A stretch of DNA of 26,423 bases from Parasitella parasitica (taxonomy: Eukaryota > Mucoromycota > Mucoromycetes > Mucorales > Mucoraceae), in contig MU619280.1 of the NCBI GenBank assembly GCA_025201805.1, positions 1 to 26,423 on the forward strand, written 5' to 3'. Of this stretch, positions 1 through 8,200 are shown piece by piece (the stretch's first letter is position 1; each line of letters starts with the position of its first letter). The position numbers were made by a program, and so were the translations under genes. A model generated the notes under the pieces. It was not told the DNA's origin and ran no database searches. It saw only the letters and a list, made by a program, of their open reading frames with translations.

Positions 1-143
1 CCATAAATAAACTTTTACTCAAAACAGAGATGCGATCTTTGGAATGCAATGTCATAACGAATATTTGGTAGAAAATATTACTACAAGCACAAAAAAACAG
101 AAATGTCTCAGAAATAATATTATATAATTAAAAATGAGCTATC

Positions 144-1487
144 TCAACTTTTTTTTATAAACGCACAACATTCTGGGGCAAAATCATTTATGTTCTCACA
201 AGCACATAAATGCTCCCATGACCCTAATAATGTTCCCTTTTGAGCACATTTGTGTTCACCGAGAACATCCAGGAGGCCATAGTGGATATCCCTTTGAAAG
301 TGCCCAAAGCCTTCGCAATTATAACATCGTATATTGGTATGAGACGAACCACGACCACCAGAACTATTATCATTTCTAGCACCACGATTTGGATGGCCAC
401 CATGGCCACCACCATGACCACGAAGACCTTTGAATCCCCCACGGGAACCACCACGACCTCGGTAACCACTACGACCATGAGAACCACCACGACCAGACGA
501 ATGCCAAGAGCGCATGTAGTGGAGCAGCTCCTTGGACTCCGCGACTGAAAAATCCATGGGATCATCCACCTGATAATCCATTCCAAGAGAAGATGCCTTC
601 CGAACCGAAGATACACCATCTAAACGATTGCCTTCATAAATGTGCGCAGCCCGAATCACCTCGCTCAGGATCGGATTCTCCATGTCAACATGATCCTTGA
701 TACTGCCTCTAGCTGCCGAGTCCTTCAAACCAGCAATAAACTTATCGACGGCTTCCTCATCCGTCATGCGTGGAATAATCAACTTGATGGTCATGAAGTC
801 TTGTACGTATTGTGTAATAGTCGACAATTGCTTTAAACTACGCATCCTGTCTCGTGCTACGGAAACCGAGTTATCAGGCTTAAAGTAGGCACGCAACTCC
901 GTTTTTAGTTGTAACCAGTTATCCGGAGCAGAATTCAACAATCGCAGGTTTTGATACCATACTTTTGCGGCACCCGTAAGTAATGTTACACCCAATTTAG
1001 CTGACTTGATGTGATCGAGACTCTTGAGATCCGAGTAATCATCTATGGATAGAATCCATGCTTCAATTGTGTGAGGATCTCTGGAACCATCATATTTGCG
1101 AGGTTTTTCAACGAAATCAAAAGCATCATCTGTATGCTTCTTCGAAAGTATCACCTCTTTCAAAATTTCTGCGATTTTTAAGATATCACTGTTGTTGCCT
1201 GCTTCACCAGCAGATGAAGATTCACCTTTGTTCATTTTGTTGTTGTTGAGTGATCCTGGTCCAAAAAATTTACGTGCCAATTCACTTGCTAACTTGTGCC
1301 AATGTTCTTCTCTTTTTATTGTTGATGTCAATCTTTCTTCTTTAGTAAATTGACCACTTTTTGTCCTTCTTAATTTGCTGTTATAATAGTCAATATCGTC
1401 TTGATATTTAAGTTGTTTGATGACCTTTTCTTCAATTTCAAATTGGTTTTTTAACTTCTGGAGGTCTTCTTCAGGTATATTTGACAT
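144..1487 (-). CDS. Ty3/Gypsy-type retrotransposon Gag polyprotein (fragment of element)
   Basis: A 447-residue open frame on the minus strand. Residues about 125-290 look like a retrotransposon Gag (capsid) domain, with the typical run WYQNL, then YFKP, then QYVQDF and a FIAGL-like helix. Residues about 331-382 form an RGG/GH-rich basic stretch, and a zinc knuckle starts at C388-x2-C391-x4-H396. The expected final cysteine at 401 is isoleucine, so the knuckle is incomplete and the tail 401-447 looks unrelated to a normal Gag end; a small frameshift there is likely. Gag proteins of this family package element RNA in cytoplasmic particles. No protease, reverse transcriptase or integrase is visible; they would lie to the left, outside the window. 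The start ATG at 1487-1485 follows an A/T-rich leader. The Gag call is firm; whether the element is active, or the ORF is a decayed or non-autonomous copy, is open. Confidence 0.8.
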   Translation of the reverse strand: MSNIPEEDLQKLKNQFEIEEKVIKQLKYQDDIDYYNSKLRRTKSGQFTKEERLTSTIKREEHWHKLASELARKFFGPGSLNNNKMNKGESSSAGEAGNNSDILKIAEILKEVILSKKHTDDAFDFVEKPRKYDGSRDPHTIEAWILSIDDYSDLKSLDHIKSAKLGVTLLTGAAKVWYQNLRLLNSAPDNWLQLKTELRAYFKPDNSVSVARDRMRSLKQLSTITQYVQDFMTIKLIIPRMTDEEAVDKFIAGLKDSAARGSIKDHVDMENPILSEVIRAAHIYEGNRLDGVSSVRKASSLGMDYQVDDPMDFSVAESKELLHYMRSWHSSGRGGSHGRSGYRGRGGSRGGFKGLRGHGGGHGGHPNRGARNDNSSGGRGSSHTNIRCYNCEGFGHFQRDIHYGLLDVLGEHKCAQKGTLLGSWEHLCACENINDFAPECCAFIKKS

Positions 1488-1532
1488 TCACCAATCACTT
1501 GAATAAAATAAAAAAAAAAAAAACGATAAATT

Positions 1533-1548
1533 GGTTCAGATGCTACCA
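1533..1548 (-). promoter_or_regulatory. Possible primer binding site of the retroelement
   Basis: Read on the minus strand, TGGTAGCATCTGAACC lies about 45 nt upstream of the gag ATG. The first eight bases, TGGTAGCA, equal the start of primer sites complementary to many eukaryotic initiator-tRNA 3' ends. It is preceded by ACA and a two-base TT spacer, the usual junction between an LTR end and a primer site. Complementarity beyond eight bases is not assured, so this is a candidate only. Confidence 0.4.
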
Positions 1549-1550
1549 AA

Positions 1551-1705
1551 TGTCGTGTGCAGATAAATATGTTTTAGAGTAAAATTATAGGAAGTATGTA
1601 AAATGTTATATATGAGATAAAAAGATACCTTTATTATTTTAAGATACAATTGATATTTATATACTAATTAAAATGGTTACACACAAAGTCTGTGAGCAAC
1701 TGACA
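1551..1705 (-). repeat. Candidate 5' LTR of the Gag-bearing element
   Basis: On the minus strand this 155-bp stretch begins TGTCAGTTGC and ends GCACACGACA, an imperfect terminal inverted repeat with TG...CA boundaries. It contains a TATA-like motif (GTATATAAATATC) and ends two bases before the possible primer site. The left boundary (1551) rests on the primer-site position; the right boundary (1705) is inferred from the TGTC/GACA ends and from the end of a 35-bp segment (1671-1705) repeated at 25952-25986. The sequence left of the second copy does not resemble this stretch, so the 35-bp segment may belong to another repeat family and the right boundary is uncertain. A matching LTR is not in the window. 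Confidence 0.33.
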
Positions 1706-1738
1706 ATGGCATTTGACATCGAAAAACATATTTTTTAT

Positions 1739-1748
1739 AAAAAAAAAA
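1739..1748 (-). terminator. RNA polymerase III oligo-T terminator of the tRNA-Leu gene
   Basis: A run of ten T on the minus strand begins about seven bases after the discriminator base of the tRNA. This is the normal pol III termination signal. Confidence 0.85.
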
Positions 1749-1754
1749 TTATGT

Positions 1755-1836
1755 TGCCAACTGTGAGATTCGAACTCACGCCTCTCTCGAGATCGCAACT
1801 TGAGTGCGACGCCTTAGACCGCTCGGCCAAATTGGC
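1755..1836 (-). tRNA. tRNA-Leu, anticodon CAA, intronless
   Basis: The minus strand folds into a complete class II tRNA. The 5' GCCAATT pairs with the 3' AGTTGGC to give a 7-bp acceptor stem with one G-U pair, followed by discriminator A at 1755, as expected for leucine. The anticodon stem is TCGCA/TGCGA with loop CTCAAGT, giving anticodon CAA, which reads UUG. A long variable arm (TCTCGAGAGAG region) is typical of tRNA-Leu. The T arm is GTGAG-TTCGAAT-CTCAC. The internal promoters are present: A box within TTGGCCGAGCGGTC and B box GTTCGAATC. There is no intron after position 37, although nuclear tRNA-Leu(CAA) genes of many eukaryotes, including budding yeast, carry one. CCA is not encoded, as usual for eukaryotes. 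Confidence 0.96.
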
Positions 1837-2136
1837 TTTCGTAATATCGACAAATGCAAATATGGTTATTGAGTTTCTAAAGGGTGTAATGTAGATACAC
1901 AGAAATAGTAGATTTAAAATATAATACAATTGGCAATATTGTATTATAGGTTGTAACAAGATAAAAAGGTGTGTTTATTGTTTTATGTTTGTATCAATAG
2001 TATAAAGGGATTGTTCGTGTAATATGACATGTAACCTTTGTCTCATATTTTTAGTTCACGGGATTCTAGGTTTGGACCTACGTGTTAATGTCAAAATAAG
2101 TCAGTAAAATGAATCTGCCAAAGAGTTACACTTTTA
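1837..2136. other. Spacer 5' of the tRNA-Leu gene
   Basis: AT-rich sequence upstream of the tRNA on its own strand. Apart from the perfect hairpin at 1920-1948 I see no gene, RNA or recognisable repeat. Confidence 0.6.
1920..1948. repeat. Perfect 11-bp inverted repeat
   Basis: TATAATACAAT at 1920-1930 is the exact reverse complement of ATTGTATTATA at 1938-1948, with a 7-nt loop. It lies about 84 bp upstream of the 5' end of the tRNA gene. It shares the core TATAATACA with the hairpin at 4004-4028. Function unknown. Confidence 0.6.
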
Positions 2137-2800
2137 TTAGAAACACATCCTCTGGATGTATTTATATAAACTAACATTATGTGCTAACGTCATCATACAC
2201 AACTGTAACCAAGATTTATATATAGAGCATGCGGTGTAAATCCCTGATTTACCACGCACATTGGCTTTTAGCCCCTTGATCTTGCTACAAGGTCTATGAC
2301 ATGTTATTGATATAACACTACGCTTCTTTCCTTTATTTGAGTTTAAAGCTTGTATCACATCCTATAGTTCGTAATCACTATCTAATTTTCTCTCGACAAT
2401 GACAATGTGATACTTGCCGTTGTTTAGAATAACAGAATATAGCCAGAAAAATACAATTAGAATTGAATATATTTATTCTGCTATTCCAAGATTGAATGAG
2501 GATTTAACTTGGTGTGCACTTTGAAGGTACTTATAATTATTTGACAGTGCCGCAGCAATAAGACCATGATCTAGGATGAGGAATAATTGGGTACGCCTTG
2601 AACCAATACCTAGGAGCTGGATTGATCAGAGCTTCCAAGTTACCAGTAAGACAAGAGCGCAGATACGTATGAAGGATAGAATGTTCTTCATAGTGGTTTT
2701 GACGGAAGAACATTCATCAGAATTTAACACCGATTTTAGGAACCACATTGTTGTATCTATAGAATACCATGGTTACCACTATTTCAACTCAGTTGTCATG
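2137..2800 (-). pseudogene. Possible decayed coding remnant, family unknown
   Basis: The minus strand carries a chain of protein-like frames broken by stops. From about 2800 down, one frame reads pieces such as VEIVVTMVFYRYNN and, after two stops, HTYLRSCLTGNLEALINPA. A second frame takes over near 2570 and runs with two stops (pieces NGKYHIVIVERKLDSD, then the 73-codon frame at 2358-2137 with KGKKRSVISITCHRPC). I recognise no domain. In AT-rich DNA, open frames of this size arise by chance, so the case rests only on the chain being on one strand and on its composition. A plus-strand frame at 2576-2824 overlaps it and is no more convincing. Confidence 0.2.
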
Positions 2801-3020
2801 GCAACCGTTCCTAATCGGATTTAAGGTTAAATGGCATCGATTATTCTATCTAGTAAATAGAAGTATTCAATAGAATGTCTTGTATAAGAAACCATCTATT
2901 TGGGTTCTACTTATTCTAAATTGCGAAGCTCAACTTATCGATGAATGATTCACATTCGTAACGATTAGTTGATTAAATATAGAAATAGGTCTTGCTCTGA
3001 CTTCTGCTGTGTTATAATCT

Positions 3021-3044
3021 TGTTTGACAATTAAATGTCAAACA
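3021..3044. repeat. Perfect 9-bp inverted repeat
   Basis: TGTTTGACA (3021-3029) and TGTCAAACA (3036-3044) flank a 6-nt loop. It is one of three similar hairpins within 300 bp. Confidence 0.6.
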
Positions 3045-3114
3045 TGACCTGATTGTATTTGTAATGAAATGGCACCTATTATATAGCACCACAATTACAT
3101 TAAAATAAAATCCA

Positions 3115-3136
3115 GATGGATCATGGCTGATCCATC
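3115..3136. repeat. Perfect 9-bp inverted repeat
   Basis: GATGGATCA (3115-3123) and TGATCCATC (3128-3136) flank the 4-nt loop TGGC. Confidence 0.6.
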
Positions 3137-3297
3137 CAAGAAAGAAATACATGAAAAGCACAAGTAAACATTAACAAGTGTTGGTAGAGGCTTGCACTCC
3201 TGATCAAAGTACAATCTCCTACAACCCTGGCACATGCTAATGTTGAACAACGCTACTCATAATTACAAATAAACAAATTCTAAACATGTATAAACAA

Positions 3298-3319
3298 TGC
3301 AATTGTCAAAACAATTGCA
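3298..3319. repeat. Perfect 9-bp inverted repeat
   Basis: TGCAATTGT (3298-3306) and ACAATTGCA (3311-3319) flank the 4-nt loop CAAA. Confidence 0.6.
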
Positions 3320-3652
3320 ATAATTCTAGATGCCAGAAATGGCTTGTTTATTACACAATAAGGAAAGCTCAGTCGCATTAGAAATAATCAGGATCCTCAA
3401 ATATGACAATCCTGCCCAAAACCATAGTATCAATTTCAATACCAACATATCGAAATCTCAACTACAATACAAGTGAGAGAATGTCAACAAAAGTCATTCT
3501 TCAAATAAGCTGTAAAATAAGCATTCTCACTGTAGCGAGGCAATTTTACAAGTAGTATAAATACAAGCTCTCTTAAAAATCATGTATCTTTTCTTCAGTT
3601 TTTCTTTTAATCGAAAATAAAGGTGGAAAGACTATAATTGTATTTCTCTGGC

Positions 3653-3678
3653 TTTATTTTTTTTATTTTTTTTATTTT
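3653..3678. repeat. Period-9 T/A low-complexity tract
   Basis: Single A residues at 3656, 3665 and 3674 interrupt an otherwise pure T run, giving three near-perfect 9-bp units of T with one A. Confidence 0.75.
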
Positions 3679-4003
3679 CACATAAAATTGATCCCAATTT
3701 TATTGCAGTATTTTTTAGATTGATTTAGATTCTAATATAAATAGACAGCTTCTTGTCAATCAATAAATCAATAGTTTTGTATCTGGTAAACTAAGTCTTT
3801 ATTACATTCTTATATTTTTATATCACATACAATCACCTGCTGTGCTCATTTTCAAGACCTGGCACAACACACATGTCATAGGATATCACCACTTTGCACT
3901 GGGATAAAGATCAGCCATTCAATGGCACCACTCATGTTTCTTTGCCATATCTAAATAAAGTCATTCCATTCTACTACGCATTTCTACTCATGCTCGCTTT
4001 ATG

Positions 4004-4028
4004 ATGTATTATACTTTGTATAATACAT
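4004..4028. repeat. Perfect 11-bp inverted repeat with 3-nt loop
   Basis: ATGTATTATAC (4004-4014) and GTATAATACAT (4018-4028) flank TTT. The core TATAATACA recurs in the hairpin at 1920-1948 and in the palindrome at 4585-4597. Confidence 0.65.
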
Positions 4029-4389
4029 TGGCACTAAGATTTGATCTGTATCCTAAACATTTGTAACCCATTAGCTATTAACAAGCTGACAGATACTGTA
4101 CCAAAAGTTCTGGCTGAGCATAACAGGTGGTGGCGTTCTATTAGTATCTATTGAAATATAGTAGGTTATAAATAAATTTGCTTTAATAACTATCTCTTTA
4201 ATATTGGAGCATGCGAGCTGGATCTTTTGTTTTAACCCATTAAAACCAGCTTTGAGGATACTACCGAATGGAATTTTTCTTGTAAAGCCTTGTATTTAGC
4301 CCCAAGGTTATTACGCAGAATTTGACTTTACTTGAAATATTATATAGGCATGTAATCTTCCACATTTAATAGGTTTTGTAGCTTCATGT

Positions 4390-5050
4390 TTAGTTTTTGT
4401 GTTGTTTTGAATATTTCTTGTCTATTTTAGTTGCAGGGCTCTGCTTTCTTTTACTATTGGTTGTATCAACTTTTGATTTAAATGTTATATCTGAGTCTGC
4501 AGTTGGAGGTATAAGTAATTTGCATTTATAATAGTTTTTAAAATAGTGCCAACTTCGTTGCGATCAACACAAAGAACATCTGTTATGTATAATACATTTT
4601 AACTTTGACTGTGTAAGATTAAATGTATACCAACTGATCCAGCTGCTGCTTGGCCTTTCCGTGCTTCGAAAACATCTTTTTTAAAATGGTTATTTCATGC
4701 ATTTCTATGTACTAGTGCAAAGTAAAGATACAAAGCAACATGATTTTCACCATCAATTGCAAATATTGAGGTACTAACGCATAGTTACAGATGATTTGAA
4801 TATTATATATTAATGTCAAGCTGCGATTACTGTGCATGCTTTTTGAACGGAAGCTTAGGATACCAACTGCTTTTATTTTCTAAAATACGAGATGACTTAT
4901 AAATCAATGTATCTCAGGTTTCTCTACTTTTCCAAATGGCCTTTTCTTCACTTCCTTTTTCTAGATGCCTTCTATTTTTAATCCTCCCTCTAAATCTTTG
5001 TTTTTGCTTGCCACAGAATTAATGTATTCTTTTCTGAATGCGTATAATCG
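4390..5050 (-). pseudogene. Decayed protein-coding remnant, family unknown
   Basis: Reading the minus strand, one frame from about 4784 runs through pieces such as FAIDGENHVALYLYFALVH, a TGA, FKKDVFEARKGQAAAGSVG, a TAA, and DVLCVDRNEVGTILKTII. A single shift near 4510 then gives a lysine-rich end, with TTNSKRKQSPATKIDKK, closing at a stop at 4390-4392. That is about 130 codons with two nonsense codons and one frameshift. Further upstream (5050-4964) another short coding-like piece, LYAFRKEYINSVASKNKD, ends at a stop. The GC content of the central piece is above its surroundings. I recognise no family; a decayed transposon- or repeat-encoded protein is the likeliest source. A functional intron-containing gene is less likely. 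The frames are short, so chance is not excluded. Confidence 0.35.
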
Positions 5051-5055
5051 TCTAC

Positions 5056-5077
5056 AAAAAAAAAAAAAAAAAAAAAA
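5056..5077. repeat. Mononucleotide run of 22 A
   Basis: Pure A run on the plus strand. On the minus strand it is a T22 tract followed by GTAG, which looks like a 3' splice site placed just before the coding-like remnant at 5050. Confidence 0.9.
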
Positions 5078-5129
5078 TCCAGTCTTGAAATCCTAAAGCA
5101 AGAACTCAAGGAGTCTGCCAACATGACTG

Positions 5130-5134
5130 ATTGG
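5130..5134 (-). promoter_or_regulatory. Inverted CCAAT box upstream of USO1
   Basis: ATTGG within GATTGGCTG, about 75 bp before the USO1 start codon, is a CCAAT element on the reverse strand, the target type of the fungal HAP complex. The rest of 5078-5207 is a T/A-rich leader with an AATTATAATAGG segment that could serve as a TATA region. This is a consensus match only. Confidence 0.35.
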
Positions 5135-5207
5135 CTGCTGGGACCCAGATACAATTATAATAGGAACCATCCGCTTTTTTTTACTTATTTATTTTCTCCA
5201 TAAACAA

Positions 5208-8200
5208 ATGGACTTTTTCTCTAGAGGATACACGGCCTTAAGAGGTGAGCGCGGACAGCCCCAATCTGCTGATGAGACGATTGAAAAGCTTGCCGACTGT
5301 CTCGAGACCGCGACTTTATTAGAAGATAGGCGTGCAGGCGTCTTAAGCCTGAAGGGCTTAGTTAGAGATTGGCCAGAGGTAAACTTCTACTTTTGTTGAG
5401 AAGAATACTAGCTATTGATCACGACATATTATATCAGGAAGTTGGAAATAAGAGCTTTCCTGGGTTGATTAAAGTTTTACACACTGACTATAAAGATGTG
5501 GACATAACAAAATCTCTTTTGGAAACCATTACAATTCTTTGCACTGTTCAACACCAAGTAAGACCACGTCAAGGCGAAAAATGAAAAATGAAAGATGAAT
5601 ACTGAATAATGACTTTCTAGCAAGATAAAGATGACAGAGGATTCAAATTCACAGATTATTTCATTGAGGTAAATGAGGTTGCCTAAACGAAACTAAAAGG
5701 AAGTAAAATTCAGTAACGAGTATACAGGATTCTAGCAACGTTACCATCCTTCTAGATGTTTTAGAGGAATTTGATTTCTATGTTCGATATAACACCATAA
5801 AATTACTATCGACACTATTAGCAAACAGAAGTAAACGAATTCAAGAATGCATCTTGACAAATCCCATGGGTATTTCTCGCCTTGTGGACATGCTGGATGA
5901 CAAAAGAGATATAATAAGAAATGGTAAACAGCTGTACTGCTACTGGAACCTGTGGATTAATATTATTTTTTAGAAGGGTTACTCTTGTTAATTGGTCTTA
6001 CCCGTAGCAATACTGAAGTGCAAAAGATTGTTACTTTCCAAGCTACATTTGAAAAATTATTGGCTGTAATTGAAGAGCAAGAAGGCATCTCGGGTGATAT
6101 TGTCGTACAGGATAGCTTAACATTAATGCACAATTTATTGAGATACAATGTATCTGACCAAGCATACTTTCGCGAAACGAGTTGCATTCAGCAAATTCCT
6201 GGTTTATTAGGTTACGTCGGCGACAGTGATGCCGACCATGTCCCTTATTCATTTGAAGACTGGCCACCTCAAAAGATTGCCAATACTGTTCTGGTTTTAC
6301 AATTGATTCGTATTTTGACCGAACCTGATAGCAGTAGCGCGCCCATTAATCAAAAAGTGATGGTGCAAAGTGGTATTCTTTTGCCTATCGTCCAATTAGG
6401 TCTTTGCTCTAACGCACCTTCCATTGTGCGTACCGAGGCTCTTTATTCGATTGCATATGTTGTAGCCTCTAATACTGAAAACCAAAGTATTTTTAGCAAA
6501 ATCGTAGTTGCTTGTCCGCCTGTTTTGACTCCAGAAGGCCAGATTGATCCTAATGCAGTGCCTGGTATTCCTCGACCTGCAATGGTTTCTCTTATTTCGA
6601 TTGCTGTAACTGAGGATCGTGGAATACCTTATAGCTATTCGAGTCGTGCCGCTGCTACTTATGCTGTATATTCGAGCCTGGAAGAGAACCCGGATGCCCA
6701 GCTTGTTTTGGCATCTACTCTCAGGACACCACCAGAAGATAACGTGAATAGCTCCTTTGCTGGCAAGTGCCATACATTTTTGACGTATTATTTATAATCC
6801 TAACTTTTGACTTTATAGACAAAGCGCACTCTGCCGGATCACTCTTGTTAGAAGTGATCGAGAATTGGGAGCAAACATTATCCGATCCTTACAAGGTGTG
6901 GTTTGCATGCGATATCTTGTCTCATATTATCAGAAATAATGAAAGGGCTAAGGAAATTGCTGGGAGTATTGTGTTTGGAGACGAGGCAAATGGTGAGGAT
7001 CCTGTTCCTTTATTACATCAAATTGTTGCACAATTGTTAATGTCGACCAAGAACCCTTCCACCAATGCACGTATCCCTATCGGCTATTTATGTTTATTGT
7101 GTACCTGGCTTCATGAAAGTCCTGCTTCGGTGAGTTTGTTTCTGGCTGAGAGTACTCATGTTCAGTTCGTAAGTGTGATTCAGTTTAGTGGTATTTGATT
7201 TGAAAGTAATTCTTGAAGTAGTTAATTCAAGAGATGCAATCATCCACCAACGATCCTACAGTACAGGGCCTTGTTGCATATTTACTGGGAATCACATATG
7301 AATATAACGATGACCCGTCTACGCCCTTGGATAGAGCTAAACTTCAGGCTATATTTTCAAGCCGTTTAGATCAATTTAATAGCTTTTTGGCTCGCCTTCG
7401 TGATAGTCCAGCTGTCAAAAATGTACCACAATATCTCCAAATTTCTGCAGAAGACGAATCCATCTCCAATACGACACATTCGCTACCCTCTTTACTTTTG
7501 GATAGTGTTTTTGTAGATTTGTTCAAGTCAAACTATGGTAATTCAATGCATTATAAAAAAGAAAAACATACTAAATTCTAGTAGAAAACATCCAAAAATC
7601 TATAAAAAAAAAACCTGCCAAGTTTAGTAAGGCCGAAAGTCGAACAAGTTAGTAACGACCCTTTTGACAATCATGCTCGCATTTATTAAATTTTATTTAG
7701 ATTCTCCTGCTCCTCCCAGCCCAGTTGTATCAGATCAAGTTGTTCAATCCTACAAGAAAACAATCGAGGAACAGGCCTCTCAAATCAAATCGCTCGAGGC
7801 AAATGTTGCAGAGTTAGAGGCATCTCTGCAGACTTTGGTAATAGAACCACATTTGCATGAATCCAGATTTTTGTTTTGTAACAAAATTTTATAGAAATTA
7901 AACGACGAGCTAATCAAAAGCGAGCTGACAGCAGCTGCTACATTAAAAACATCATTACAGCAACAAATTTCTGATTTGGAAGCTAAATTAGCTGCCGCAG
8001 AAGCCAAGGCTGCCGATAAACTATCGCAAGCCCCTTTAGTAGATAAAAATCAAGTTTCAAAAATTAAAGGATTAGAAAAACAACTCGCTGATGAAAAAGC
8101 CAAATTTGCAGATTTGGAAAAGGAACAAGAGGATCTCCTTGTATGCATGGGTAAGTTTTTTTTGCTTCTTTTTACTCAAAAGGGTATATTTGTCTGATGA

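Larger units (their letters stand above)
2801..4389. other. AT-rich spacer without a recognisable gene
   Basis: About 1.6 kb with no convincing coding frame. It holds perfect hairpins (3021-3044, 3115-3136, 3298-3319, 4004-4028), a period-9 T/A tract (3653-3678), and two LTR- or promoter-like motifs, TATAAATACAAGCTC near 3556 and TATAAATAGACAGCTTC near 3737. It is probably a graveyard of small repeats. Confidence 0.5.

Noticed and set aside
240-548. Plus-strand Thr-rich 102-codon frame opposite Gag
   Set aside because: Shadow of the Gag RGG/GH-rich codons on the other strand.
1673-1894. Frames running through the tRNA-Leu gene on both strands
   Set aside because: The sequence is fully explained by the tRNA cloverleaf and its terminator.
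2576-2824. 82-codon plus-strand frame
   Set aside because: No domain, and it overlaps minus-strand frames of similar quality; frames of this size arise by chance in AT-rich spacers.
3021-3319. CRISPR-like or tandem array
   Set aside because: The hairpins differ in sequence and spacing, so there is no repeat-spacer structure; the genome is also eukaryotic.
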